From Oscillospiraceae bacterium (GTDB taxonomy: Bacteria > Bacillota > Clostridia > Oscillospirales > Ruminococcaceae): a stretch of 38,605 bases of DNA. The stretch lies in NCBI GenBank assembly GCA_021203065.1, contig JAJQBX010000026.1, positions 1-38,605 of the forward strand, given 5' to 3'. The translations under genes were made by a program, and so were the position numbers. Numbering within the stretch: the first letter of the stretch is position 1; each line of letters begins with the position of its first letter. Below the pieces are notes generated by a model, which ran no database searches, was not told the DNA's origin, and was given only the letters and a program-made list of their open reading frames with translations. Positions 31,318 through 38,605 of this stretch are shown here, piece after piece.

Positions 31318-33441
31318 ATGACAGACAAAGATTTAAGATATACTCAGGACAGAGAGCTTTCTTGGCTTCGGTTTAATGAGAGGGTTTTGGAGGAAGCAAA
31401 GGACGAGAGTGTGCCGCTGATGGAGCGGCTTAAGTTTGCGGCGATTTTTACTTCGAACTTGGACGAATTCTTTATGGTCCGGGTGGGGTCGCTTCACGAT
31501 ATGAGTCTCCTAAAAGAGGAGCATATCGACAACAAGACGGGAAAGACGCCTCAGGAGCAGCTTTCTGCTATTTTCAAGGCTCTTATACCCTTATATAAAA
31601 AGCGTGACAAGGTTATGGCGGAGCTTGAAGCCTTGTGCCGGGCTTGCAATATCTGCAGGTTTTCCTACTCGGATCTCAGCGAAAGGGCTAAAAAGCAGGT
31701 CTTGGCTTGGTTTGAGGACGAAGCGAAGCCGATTCTTTCGCCGCAGATTGTCGACATGCATAACCCGTTCCCACACCTGCCGAATAAAGGGCTCAATATC
31801 ATCATGAGCTTAAGACGTGACGGTCAGGAGCTTATCGGGATTCTTCCCGTGCCGAATGAGCTTCCGAAATTCTTGCGGCTTGAGGAGAGGGGAGTGCACT
31901 TTATCCTGACCGAGGACATCCTCTGCGAGCTGGTGGGGACTATCTTCTCAGAATACGAAATCACCGAGAAAGCTATCATCTCTGTCACCCGAAACGCCGA
32001 CATCTCGCCGGAGGACGAGGCTTACGACGTTGAGACCGATTTCCGTGGACTTATGCAGAAGATAGTCAAAAAACGCCGCCGTCTGGCACCCGTCCGGCTT
32101 GAGATTGAGGGATCACTCAGCGAAAAGCTTATTTCAAGCCTCTGCAAGACGCTTTCACTCAGCCGGGAGCAGGTTTTCACGATGAAATACCCGATTCACC
32201 TTGACTTTCTCTTCTCTTTAAGCGATTTACTCCCGAAAGAGAGCGTTGCGACCCTTTGCGATCCGGTCTACAAGCCCCGCTTCACGCCTTATCTCAACAA
32301 AAACGAGAAGATCATCCCGCAGATTGAGAAGCACGACGTCATGATGTTCTATCCCTATGAGTCGATGGAGCCGTTTTTACGGATGATTGCGGAGGCTTCG
32401 GTTGACCCGAGCGTTCTTTCCATAAAAATCACCATCTACCGGCTTGCGGCAGGGGCGAGGCTGGTTGAATACCTCTGCGCCGCCGCCGAGAACGGCAAGC
32501 ATGTCGTTGTCCTGATGGAGCTGAGAGCCCGTTTTGACGAGCAGAACAACATCCACTGGGCTGAGCGTCTCGAGGAGGCAGGGTGCACCATCCTCTATGG
32601 CTTCGAGGGGATCAAGGTTCACTCGAAGATATGCCTCATCACTAAAAGGGAGCATAGCCGCCGTGGTGGCGGAAACGTCAGATACATCACCCAGATCGGC
32701 ACAGGAAATTATAACGAAAAGACCGCCAAGCAGTACACCGACCTCTGTCTTATGACCGCCAATCAGGAGATTGGTGAGGATGCCGCACTTCTTTTCCAGA
32801 ACATGGCGACTGCGAACCTTGACGGAAAATATCAGCACCTTCTGGTCTCGCCCTTCAGCCTCAAGGAGCGGGTTATCGAGCTCATCGAAGAGGAGATTAA
32901 GAAGAAATCGGACGGCTACATCTTCCTGAAATTAAACTCCCTCACCGACCGGGAGATTATCGACAAGCTTGCCGAGGCGTCGCAGGCGGGAGTGGAGATT
33001 GTCATGAACATCCGTGGTATCTGCTGTTTACTCCCCGGCATCAAGGGTCTGACCGAGAACATCAGGGTCTTCTCCATCGTCGGGCGTTATCTTGAGCACT
33101 CAAGAATCTACTGCTTCGGGCGAGGCACAGACGCCGCACTCTATATCGCCTCCGCCGACTTCATGACCAGAAACACCGAACGCCGTGTTGAGGTCGCCTG
33201 CCCCGTCACCGACAAGGAAACAAGAAAACGCCTCTTCCACATAATAGACGAACTCAGGCTCGACAACGTCAAAGCCCGGGAAATGGCGAGCGACGGCACA
33301 TATCACCGCATCAAGGACAGTTCAAGCCCACGGAGTTGTCAGGAAATCTTCCAGCAGGAAGAAACTCAGCTTGCGGAGGAGATAAAACATCAAAGTGGGA
33401 TATGGGCAAAGATAAAAAAATTCGTAATGCGTAATGCGTAA
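31318..33441 (+). CDS. ppk1: Polyphosphate kinase 1
   Basis: The 707-residue enzyme polymerises the terminal phosphate of ATP into polyphosphate. N-terminal motifs RELSWLRFNERVLEEA and FTSNLDEFFMVRV are typical. The phosphorylated His is His435 in IKVHSKICLI, and the second active-site His is His594 in LEHSRIYCFG. It has full family length. GGAGG lies 6-7 bases before ATG. It forms an operon with ppx, 17 bases upstream, so synthesis and breakdown of polyphosphate are co-expressed. As with ppx, the last residues (FVMRNA) and the stop come from a family C repeat. Confidence 0.95.
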   Translation: MTDKDLRYTQDRELSWLRFNERVLEEAKDESVPLMERLKFAAIFTSNLDEFFMVRVGSLHDMSLLKEEHIDNKTGKTPQEQLSAIFKALIPLYKKRDKVMAELEALCRACNICRFSYSDLSERAKKQVLAWFEDEAKPILSPQIVDMHNPFPHLPNKGLNIIMSLRRDGQELIGILPVPNELPKFLRLEERGVHFILTEDILCELVGTIFSEYEITEKAIISVTRNADISPEDEAYDVETDFRGLMQKIVKKRRRLAPVRLEIEGSLSEKLISSLCKTLSLSREQVFTMKYPIHLDFLFSLSDLLPKESVATLCDPVYKPRFTPYLNKNEKIIPQIEKHDVMMFYPYESMEPFLRMIAEASVDPSVLSIKITIYRLAAGARLVEYLCAAAENGKHVVVLMELRARFDEQNNIHWAERLEEAGCTILYGFEGIKVHSKICLITKREHSRRGGGNVRYITQIGTGNYNEKTAKQYTDLCLMTANQEIGEDAALLFQNMATANLDGKYQHLLVSPFSLKERVIELIEEEIKKKSDGYIFLKLNSLTDREIIDKLAEASQAGVEIVMNIRGICCLLPGIKGLTENIRVFSIVGRYLEHSRIYCFGRGTDAALYIASADFMTRNTERRVEVACPVTDKETRKRLFHIIDELRLDNVKAREMASDGTYHRIKDSSSPRSCQEIFQQEETQLAEEIKHQSGIWAKIKKFVMRNA

Positions 33442-33501
33442 TGCGTAATTGCAGGGTGCATCTGAAATTAATTACGAATTACGAATTAAGAATTACGCAT
33501 T
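33421..33501. repeat. Family C inverted repeat overlapping the ppk1 stop
   Basis: The left arm (33421-33450) is TTCG plus tandem TAATGCG units. A 16-base centre follows, then a right arm (33467-33501) of ATTACGA units ending AATTACGCATT. The arms are imperfect inverse copies of each other. Confidence 0.8.
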
Positions 33502-33506
33502 GAAGC

Positions 33507-33535
33507 TTGACAACTTCCCCTAACTATGTTATACT
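33507..33535 (+). promoter_or_regulatory. Promoter of the EamA transporter gene
   Basis: TTGACA (33507-33512), a 17-nt spacer and TATACT (33530-33535). Transcription would begin near 33542, which rules out an in-frame ATG at 33526. Confidence 0.85.
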
Positions 33536-33576
33536 ACCAAGTCGTGTTAACTAAAATTAGTTGGGGGATTAACGTT

Positions 33577-34500
33577 ATGTGGTTTTTATTCACGCTTCTG
33601 ACAACCTGCCTTTGGGGAGCTGCCGACCTTTTCTACAAAAAGGGCGCAGACGAATCGGAAAAATACAGCCATTATCTCACCGGCATCGCCGTCGGTCTTA
33701 TAATGGGAATTCAGGCGATAATCATGCTCGCCTCATCCGGCTTCGACTATAACCCGCTGAACCTTATCTACTACCTGCCTACATCGCTCATGTACATAAT
33801 CTCGATGGTCGTAGGGTATGCGGGGCTCCGGTATCTCGAGCTTTCCATCTGCTCGCCGATTCAGAATTCTTCGGGAGCGGTGGTAACCATCCTCTGCCTT
33901 GTCATCTTGGGTCAGACGATGGATTTGATGTCGGCAGTTTCGGTTGTGCTCGTCACCGTCGGTGTTATCTATCTTGGAATTTTGGAGAGAAAAGAAGTCG
34001 GCGACACTAAGGACACCGACAAAAAGTATATAAACGGCTTTGTGGCACTCATTTTCCCGCTTGTCTATGCGGTTCTCGATGCCCTCGGCACGTTCTTTGA
34101 CGCATTCTATTTGGATATTGAACTCACCCCGCTCGTCGATGTCACGGAGGATAACATCGAGGACGTTGCGAACATCTCCTATATGCTGACGTTCCTGATT
34201 GCCGCACTGATTCTTCTCTTCTATGTCTTGGTCATAAAGAAAGAGAAGATAGTCATCAAGCGTCAGGGCGACAAGGTCGCCGCCGCAATCTTCGAGACCG
34301 CCGGACAGTATTTCTACGTCTACGCCATGAGCGGCAACGCCATAGTCGCCGCCCCGCTTATCTCGGCGTACAGCATAGTTTCCATCATCCTCTCAAGAAT
34401 CTTCCTGAAAGAAAAGCTCACCCTGAAGCAGTATGTGGCTATTGCCATTGTTATGGCGGGGATACTTGTTATGGGAGTTGTGGAGGGACTTAGCGAATAA
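33577..34500 (+). CDS. EamA/DMT-family transporter
   Basis: The 307-residue membrane protein has about ten hydrophobic segments in two EamA-like halves, with a Lys-rich cytoplasmic loop (ERKEVGDTKDTDKK) between them. WGAADLFYKKGA after the first segment and SPIQNSSGAVVTILCL and AAPLISAYSIVSIILSRIFLKEKLT are typical of drug/metabolite transporters. The substrate cannot be told. GGGGGA at 33563-33568 sets the start. Its 3' end overlaps the convergent argD gene by 11 bases. Confidence 0.85.
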   Translation: MWFLFTLLTTCLWGAADLFYKKGADESEKYSHYLTGIAVGLIMGIQAIIMLASSGFDYNPLNLIYYLPTSLMYIISMVVGYAGLRYLELSICSPIQNSSGAVVTILCLVILGQTMDLMSAVSVVLVTVGVIYLGILERKEVGDTKDTDKKYINGFVALIFPLVYAVLDALGTFFDAFYLDIELTPLVDVTEDNIEDVANISYMLTFLIAALILLFYVLVIKKEKIVIKRQGDKVAAAIFETAGQYFYVYAMSGNAIVAAPLISAYSIVSIILSRIFLKEKLTLKQYVAIAIVMAGILVMGVVEGLSE

Positions 34501-35668
34501 CTCGTAAGAGTTTTACTACCATCTCATCCACATCCCCCTCCGTAATAACCAGCGGCGGAACGAACCTTATAACATTCTTCCCAGCTGAGATGAGAACCAA
34601 GTGCTCATTGATGAGCGCATTGCGGACTATATCTGCTACCGGGACATTGAATTCAAGTCCCTGAATCAAGCCTTTGCCTCTGTGGGCGACAACTTTATCC
34701 GAGGAGGCTTTCAGCTCCTCAAGCTTAACGAAAAGATATTCTCCGACCGTTTTTACGTGCCCGGGAATGTCTTTTTCTTTGTAAATATCGAGGACCTTTG
34801 AAGCGACGGCGCAGACAAGAGGATTGCCGCCGTAGGTGGAACCGTGGTCTCCTACCGTCATTGCATTTGCGGCTTCGCCCTGAGCCAAGAACGCTCCAAT
34901 CGGGAAGCCGTTTCCGAGGGCTTTCGCAACGGTCATGACGTCCGGCTTCACCCCGTAGCCCTGCCAAGCGAACATGCTACCGCTTCTTGCCATGCCGCAC
35001 TGGATTTCATCGAGGATAAGAAGCGCACCCGAATTGTCGCAGAGCTCCCTTACGCCCTTGAGAAACTCCTCCGTTGCCGGGTAGATTCCGCCCTCGCCCT
35101 GAATCGTCTCCATGATGACGGCGGCGGTCTTCTCCGAGAAGAGTGACCTGACGCTGTCAAGATTGTTGAATTCTGCGAAGCGGATATTCGGGATGAGCGG
35201 GTCGAAAGGCTCACGGTAGTGGGCGTTGCCGGTGACCGAAAGTGCGCCAATAGAACGTCCATGGAAAGAGTGCTCCATGGCGATAATCTCGTAATCGGCG
35301 GGCAAGCCACGGTTATAGGCATGCCGCTTCGCAATTTTCAGCGCACCCTCGATAGCCTCAGTGCCGCTGTTGGTGAAGAAGACTCTGTCCATCCCTGAAA
35401 CTTTCAACAGCTTTTCGGCAGCTTCGGTTGCGGAAATGTTGTAAAAGAGGTTGGAAGTGTGAACGAGCTTTTCAATCTGACTTTTAGCCGCCTCGTCAAC
35501 CCCGGGATAGTGATACCCGAGTCCCATAACGGCAATTCCAGCACCGAAATCGAGATATTCAGTGCCCTTATCGTCGTATAATCTCACGCCCTCGCCCCGT
35601 TCGAACACAACAGGGAAGCGTGAATAAGTCTTGTAAAGCGTGTTCTCCGCACGGTCTATAGTAGTCAT
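34490..35668 (-). CDS. argD: Acetylornithine aminotransferase
   Basis: This 392-residue class III, PLP-dependent aminotransferase converts N-acetylglutamate semialdehyde to N-acetylornithine. PLP Lys249 lies in [14 protein letters not shown]; other motifs are [22 protein letters not shown] and [14 protein letters not shown]. It is the last gene of the argJ-argB-argD run and overlaps argB by four bases (ATGA). Acetylornithine and succinyldiaminopimelate aminotransferases are hard to separate, but the arginine context decides. Confidence 0.95.
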   Translation of the reverse strand: MTTIDRAENTLYKTYSRFPVVFERGEGVRLYDDKGTEYLDFGAGIAVMGLGYHYPGVDEAAKSQIEKLVHTSNLFYNISATEAAEKLLKVSGMDRVFFTNSGTEAIEGALKIAKRHAYNRGLPADYEIIAMEHSFHGRSIGALSVTGNAHYREPFDPLIPNIRFAEFNNLDSVRSLFSEKTAAVIMETIQGEGGIYPATEEFLKGVRELCDNSGALLILDEIQCGMARSGSMFAWQGYGVKPDVMTVAKALGNGFPIGAFLAQGEAANAMTVGDHGSTYGGNPLVCAVASKVLDIYKEKDIPGHVKTVGEYLFVKLEELKASSDKVVAHRGKGLIQGLEFNVPVADIVRNALINEHLVLISAGKNVIRFVPPLVITEGDVDEMVVKLLRVIR

Positions 35669-36576
35669 CCTTTATAAAACCTCTCTCCCTCATCTCTTAT
35701 AATCGCTGTGCCGATTCCTTTGTTGGTGAATATCTCAAGGAGCAGGCAGTGGGCGATCCGTCCGTCAAGGATATGCACACGGTTGACGCCGTGGGTGATG
35801 GCGTCTATGCAGTTCTGCATTTTGGGGAGCATGCCGCCGCCGAAGCTTCCGCTTTCGACAAACTTCTGAGCCTCCGAAACGGTCATCTCCGAAATCAGGG
35901 TTGACTTGTCGTCAAAATCTCTGTAGACGCCCTCGACGTCGGTGAGAAAAGCAAGCTTTTCTGCGTTGACAGCCCTTGCAATCGCACATGCGGCGTCGTC
36001 GGCGTTGATGTTGTAGCTGTAGAAGTCGTTGTCAAAGCCGATGGGGCAGATGATGGGGAGGAAGTCCTTCTCAAGAAGATCATAGATAATCTTCGGGTTG
36101 ACTTCGGTGATTTCGCCGACAAAGCCGATGTCCTCGCCGCCTGAGAGCTTTTTCTCGCACTTAAGGAGCATTCCGTCCTTGCCGCTGATGCCTACTGCTT
36201 TGACGCCGAGCTCGTTTACAAGCTGAACAAGGCTCTTGTTGACCCGGTTCAGAACCATTTCAGCTATCTCCATTGTCGGCTCATCTGTGACACGAAGACC
36301 GTTCACAAAGTGCGGCTCCATCCCGACTTTGCCGACCCAACGGCTTATCTCTTTTCCGCCGCCGTGGACGATTATCGGCTTGAACCCGACCAGCTTTAAA
36401 AGCACAACGTCCTGAATGACCGACAGCTTCAGCTTTTCGTCGACCATCGCACTTCCGCCGTACTTGACGACGATAATCTTGCGGTTGAACCGCTGTATGT
36501 AGGGCAAAGCCTCAATCAGCACCTGCGCCTTTTGCATTACGTCCATATCTGGAACTGTTGGTGTATTTTCAATCAT
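35665..36576 (-). CDS. argB: Acetylglutamate kinase
   Basis: The 303-residue enzyme phosphorylates N-acetylglutamate. Motifs are [41 protein letters not shown] and [11 protein letters not shown]. The N-terminal extension with the helix [12 protein letters not shown] is the kind found in hexameric, arginine-inhibited enzymes, so feedback inhibition by arginine is likely. GGAG precedes the ATG by about 10 bases. argJ ends 14 bases upstream. Confidence 0.95.
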   Translation of the reverse strand: MIENTPTVPDMDVMQKAQVLIEALPYIQRFNRKIIVVKYGGSAMVDEKLKLSVIQDVVLLKLVGFKPIIVHGGGKEISRWVGKVGMEPHFVNGLRVTDEPTMEIAEMVLNRVNKSLVQLVNELGVKAVGISGKDGMLLKCEKKLSGGEDIGFVGEITEVNPKIIYDLLEKDFLPIICPIGFDNDFYSYNINADDAACAIARAVNAEKLAFLTDVEGVYRDFDDKSTLISEMTVSEAQKFVESGSFGGGMLPKMQNCIDAITHGVNRVHILDGRIAHCLLLEIFTNKGIGTAIIRDEGERFYKG

Positions 36577-36590
36577 TCGTAATTTCTCCT

Positions 36591-37835
36591 TTATGATCTA
36601 TAATCAGCGTTTATTTTAACGTAGTCATAGGTGAGGTCACAGCCCCATGCAGTGGCAGTTGCTTCTCCATCATGAACATCTGCGATGACCGTCACCTCCG
36701 GCTCAGAGAGAATCTTGGTGGCGGTCTCTTCCGAATAGTCAGTCGCCATGCCGTTTTCGACTACTTTAAGCTTTCCGGCGGCACTAATGAAGTACAAATC
36801 TGTCCTGTCGGGGTCAAATTTCGCTCCCGAATAGCCCAAGGCGCAGAGGATTCTTCCCCAGTTTGCGTCGTGACCATAGACAGCGGCTTTCGTGAGGCTC
36901 GAGCAGACGACCGACTTTGCGAGGATTTTTGCAGTCTCCTTGTCGGAGGCGTTGACTACTTTCACTTCAAGAAGAGCTGTACAGCCCTCGCCGTCGCCGG
37001 CAATTTTCTTCGCAAGAGTCTCGGTGACGATGTGAAGAGCCTTGCAGAATGTCGCATAGTCCTCATTCTCAACGGTGATCTCCGGATTTCCGGCAAGACC
37101 GTTCGCCATGAGGATAACGGTGTCGTTGGTGGAGGTGTCCCCGTCGACGGAAATCATATTGAAGGTGTCCTGAACGTCGGCTTTGAGAGCCTTATTAAGA
37201 AGCTCTTTCGAAATAGCAATATCCGAGGTGATAAAGCAGAGCATGGTGCACATATTCGGGTGAATCATCCCCGAGCCCTTGCACATGCCGCCGATGGTGA
37301 CCGCTTTGCCGCCAAGGGTGAACCTGACAGCGACCTCTTTCGGCTTGGTGTCGGTAGTCATGATGGCTTTTTCTGCGGCAGTGCCGTGAGCCTCGTCAGT
37401 GCCGAGCCTTTCGGAAAGAGCCCTGACGCCAGCCTTGAGCTTCTCTACGGGAAGCTGTTTCCCGATAACGCCTGTTGAGGCAACCAAGACTGAGCCCTCG
37501 CCCAAGCCTAAGACCGACTTCGCTTCGTCGGAAACAGCTTTACAGCAGTCGAAGCCCTCACGCCCGGTGCAGGCGTTAGCGATGCCTGAATTGATGACTA
37601 CCGCCTGAGAGCAGGTGTAGTTCTCGACAATCTCCTTATCAAAGAGCACCGGAGCGGCTTTTACAAGATTAGTCGTGAAGGTTCCAGCAGTTACAGCAGA
37701 AACTTCGCTATATACCATAGCCATATCGTCCCGCCCCTGATATTTGATTCCCGCCGCAAAAGCCCCGGCAGAAAAGCCGATAGCGGCAGTTACGCCGCAA
37801 GCCAGTATCTCTATTTTTTCTGATTTGTTCATCAT
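36591..37835 (-). CDS. argJ: Bifunctional ornithine acetyltransferase/N-acetylglutamate synthase
   Basis: The 414-residue protein transfers acetyl from N-acetylornithine to glutamate and may also acetylate glutamate from acetyl-CoA, closing the arginine acetyl cycle. It is self-cleaved into two chains before Thr197, in [12 protein letters not shown]. Other motifs are [22 protein letters not shown] and [14 protein letters not shown]. Start codons are ATGATG; the first fits TTCCCC (ribosome-binding site on the minus strand) with a 5-base spacing, the second with 8. argC is not in this window. Confidence 0.94.
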   Translation of the reverse strand: MMNKSEKIEILACGVTAAIGFSAGAFAAGIKYQGRDDMAMVYSEVSAVTAGTFTTNLVKAAPVLFDKEIVENYTCSQAVVINSGIANACTGREGFDCCKAVSDEAKSVLGLGEGSVLVASTGVIGKQLPVEKLKAGVRALSERLGTDEAHGTAAEKAIMTTDTKPKEVAVRFTLGGKAVTIGGMCKGSGMIHPNMCTMLCFITSDIAISKELLNKALKADVQDTFNMISVDGDTSTNDTVILMANGLAGNPEITVENEDYATFCKALHIVTETLAKKIAGDGEGCTALLEVKVVNASDKETAKILAKSVVCSSLTKAAVYGHDANWGRILCALGYSGAKFDPDRTDLYFISAAGKLKVVENGMATDYSEETATKILSEPEVTVIADVHDGEATATAWGCDLTYDYVKINADYRS

Positions 37836-37853
37836 AGCATTTCCCCTAACTAA

Positions 37854-37931
37854 TAATGCGTAATGCTTAATGCGTAATGCGTAATTGAAATCGGGTTATA
37901 ATTACGAATTACGCATTACGAATTACGAATT
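37854..37931. repeat. Family C inverted repeat between argJ and the GNAT gene
   Basis: The left arm (37854-37886) has TAATGCG and TTAATGCG units; the right arm (37899-37931) has AATTACG and CATTACG units, around a 12-base centre. The right arm encodes the end and stop codon of the GNAT gene on the minus strand. Confidence 0.8.
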
Positions 37932-38387
37932 TCTTTTTATCTTGTTTTCATCATTGAGAACGAGGTCGTAGACGTTAACGTCCTCCCTTGGCGACCAGCC
38001 GGTCGATTGCCAGAAAGAGTTTCCAAGGCGGTTTTGCTTGAATGCGATGAGGCTGATTTTATTGACACCGTCGGCTTTGAGGGCGTTCGTGCAGAATTTC
38101 GCCATCGCTGTTCCGATGCCCTGATTGCGGTAGCTTCTTTCGACGCAGACGTGGTAGAAATACCCGGTTCTGCCGTCGCTCCCGCAAAGAATAGTCCCGA
38201 CAAGCTTGCCGTCGATTTCAGCAACCACGCTGAGTCCCGGATTTCTTGCCAAGAATCTCTTGACGCCGTCATAAGAGTCGTCAATACTTCTTATCGCAAA
38301 CCCCTCGATGCTCTCCCATAGAGCGAAAACATCAGGGTAATCATCTATTGTCATGGGGCGAAGGAGTGCGCCGGAATTAGTACTCAT
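37923..38387 (-). CDS. GNAT-family N-acetyltransferase
   Basis: The 154-residue protein has the GNAT fold: LRPMTIDDYPDVFALWE at the start, FYHVCVERSYRNQGIGTAMAKF with the acetyl-CoA-binding RNQGIG loop, and LIAFKQNRLGNSFWQSTGW near the end. The substrate is unknown. AGAGGT six bases before the ATG selects this start over a TTG eight codons upstream. It may be co-transcribed with argJ, though a repeat lies between. The final codons (AGA AAT TCG TAA) fall in a family C repeat. Confidence 0.85.
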   Translation of the reverse strand: MSTNSGALLRPMTIDDYPDVFALWESIEGFAIRSIDDSYDGVKRFLARNPGLSVVAEIDGKLVGTILCGSDGRTGYFYHVCVERSYRNQGIGTAMAKFCTNALKADGVNKISLIAFKQNRLGNSFWQSTGWSPREDVNVYDLVLNDENKIKRNS

Positions 38388-38411
38388 TGTGTGACCTCTT
38401 TCGTGTGGCAA

Positions 38412-38510
38412 ATGCGACTTGGCTTTGCCAAGTCGGCTATTTTCGGCGTTGCCGAAAATAGCACCCCTCAGTCAGCCTGCGGCTGCCAGCTCCCCTTGAC
38501 AGGGGAGCCA
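38412..38510. repeat. Family A palindromic repeat, copy 12 (long form)
   Basis: The hairpins GACTTGGC-TTT-GCCAAGTC and GCTATTTTCGGC-GTT-GCCGAAAATAGC come first, then GCACCCCTCA, CAGCC-TGC-GGCTG and GCTCCCCTTGACAGGGGAGC. Confidence 0.85.
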
Positions 38511-38536
38511 TAACTGCTTTTACCATAAGTTTTTAA

Positions 38537-38605
38537 ATTAGGATGCTATTGCCTCCCCTGATAAGGGGAGGGGGACCGCCGCACGAAGTGCGGTGGTGGA
38601 GGGGT
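38537..38605. repeat. Family A palindromic repeat, copy 13, cut by the window end
   Basis: ATTAGGATGCTATTGCC, the inverse of 10796-10812, leads into CCTCCCCTGATAAGGGGAGG, CCGCCGCAC-GAA-GTGCGGTGG and GGAGGGGT, where the window ends. Confidence 0.8.

Noticed and set aside
33526-33576. Earlier start of the EamA gene
   Set aside because: That ATG overlaps the -10 box and would precede the transcript start. The ATG at 33577 has GGGGGA at a normal distance.
36672-37478. Plus-strand open frame of 268 codons inside argJ
   Set aside because: It is opposite argJ, which has all its family motifs; the frame has no start signal or motif of its own.
126-38605. Repeated GGGGAG-type sequences as a CRISPR array
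   Set aside because: Copies are scattered one by one or in inverted pairs between genes, with no regular spacers and no cas genes.

Overview
The window looks like a chromosomal contig from an uncultured anaerobic Firmicute, most likely a gut Clostridia of the Oscillospirales type. This is an inference. It rests on near-consensus sigma-A promoters (TTGACA, 17 nt, TATAAT), strong Shine-Dalgarno sites, the rimP-nusA-ylxR-ylxQ-infB-rbfA-nrnA-truB-ribF order, DegV and YlxR proteins, a MetA with the acetyl-CoA signature residue, an NPTTG surface anchor, and dense short palindromic repeats between genes. No rRNA, tRNA, CRISPR array, prophage or transposase gene was recognised.

Layout. 1-1151: a G/C-homopolymer stretch and metA. 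1240-2170: an array of small loci that look like type I toxin-antitoxin modules, with two nearly identical copies of a 30-residue hydrophobic peptide, each with a convergent antisense RNA, preceded by a related small RNA. 2579-4499: a strongly expressed Ser/Thr-rich surface protein with its own promoter and terminator. 4520-4662: an orphan antitoxin-like RNA. 4891-7368: a membrane-anchored CotH-type kinase. 7423-8156: an AbrB/PIN (VapBC-like) pair whose toxin has a frameshift in a run of seven T. 8221-13318: DegV, a ClC exchanger with a TrkA_C domain, a Kef-type antiporter and a PfkB-type sugar-phosphate kinase. 13472-21453: the nusA-infB operon for transcription, ribosome maturation, translation initiation, tRNA modification and FAD synthesis. 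21472-22935: gltX. 23012-27837: an ABC exporter cassette resembling GldA/GldF/GldG plus a DUF4340 protein. 28023-29867: a small hypothetical gene and an AAA_14/DUF4143 ATPase behind a 33-bp periodic repeat. 30401-33441: ppx and ppk1 for polyphosphate turnover. 33577-34500: an EamA-type transporter. 34490-37835, minus strand: argJ-argB-argD. 37923-38387, minus strand: a GNAT acetyltransferase.

Three families of short palindromic repeats sit between genes. Family A has paired hairpins around a GCTCCCCT/AGGGGAGC stem. Family B has TGTAGGGGCGGATAT terminal inverted repeats. Family C is tandem GCGTAAT / ATTACGC units. Family C supplies the stop codons of ppx, ppk1, the GNAT gene and pfkB. Family A hairpins keep perfect pairing while their stem sequences differ from copy to copy.

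The best candidate for an incompletely described system is the toxin/antisense-RNA array. Its two copies differ within the toxin transcript only by two compensatory base-pair changes in a hairpin that covers the ribosome-binding site, and at least two antitoxin-like RNAs nearby have lost their toxin. All functional calls come from reading motifs by eye; no database search was run.
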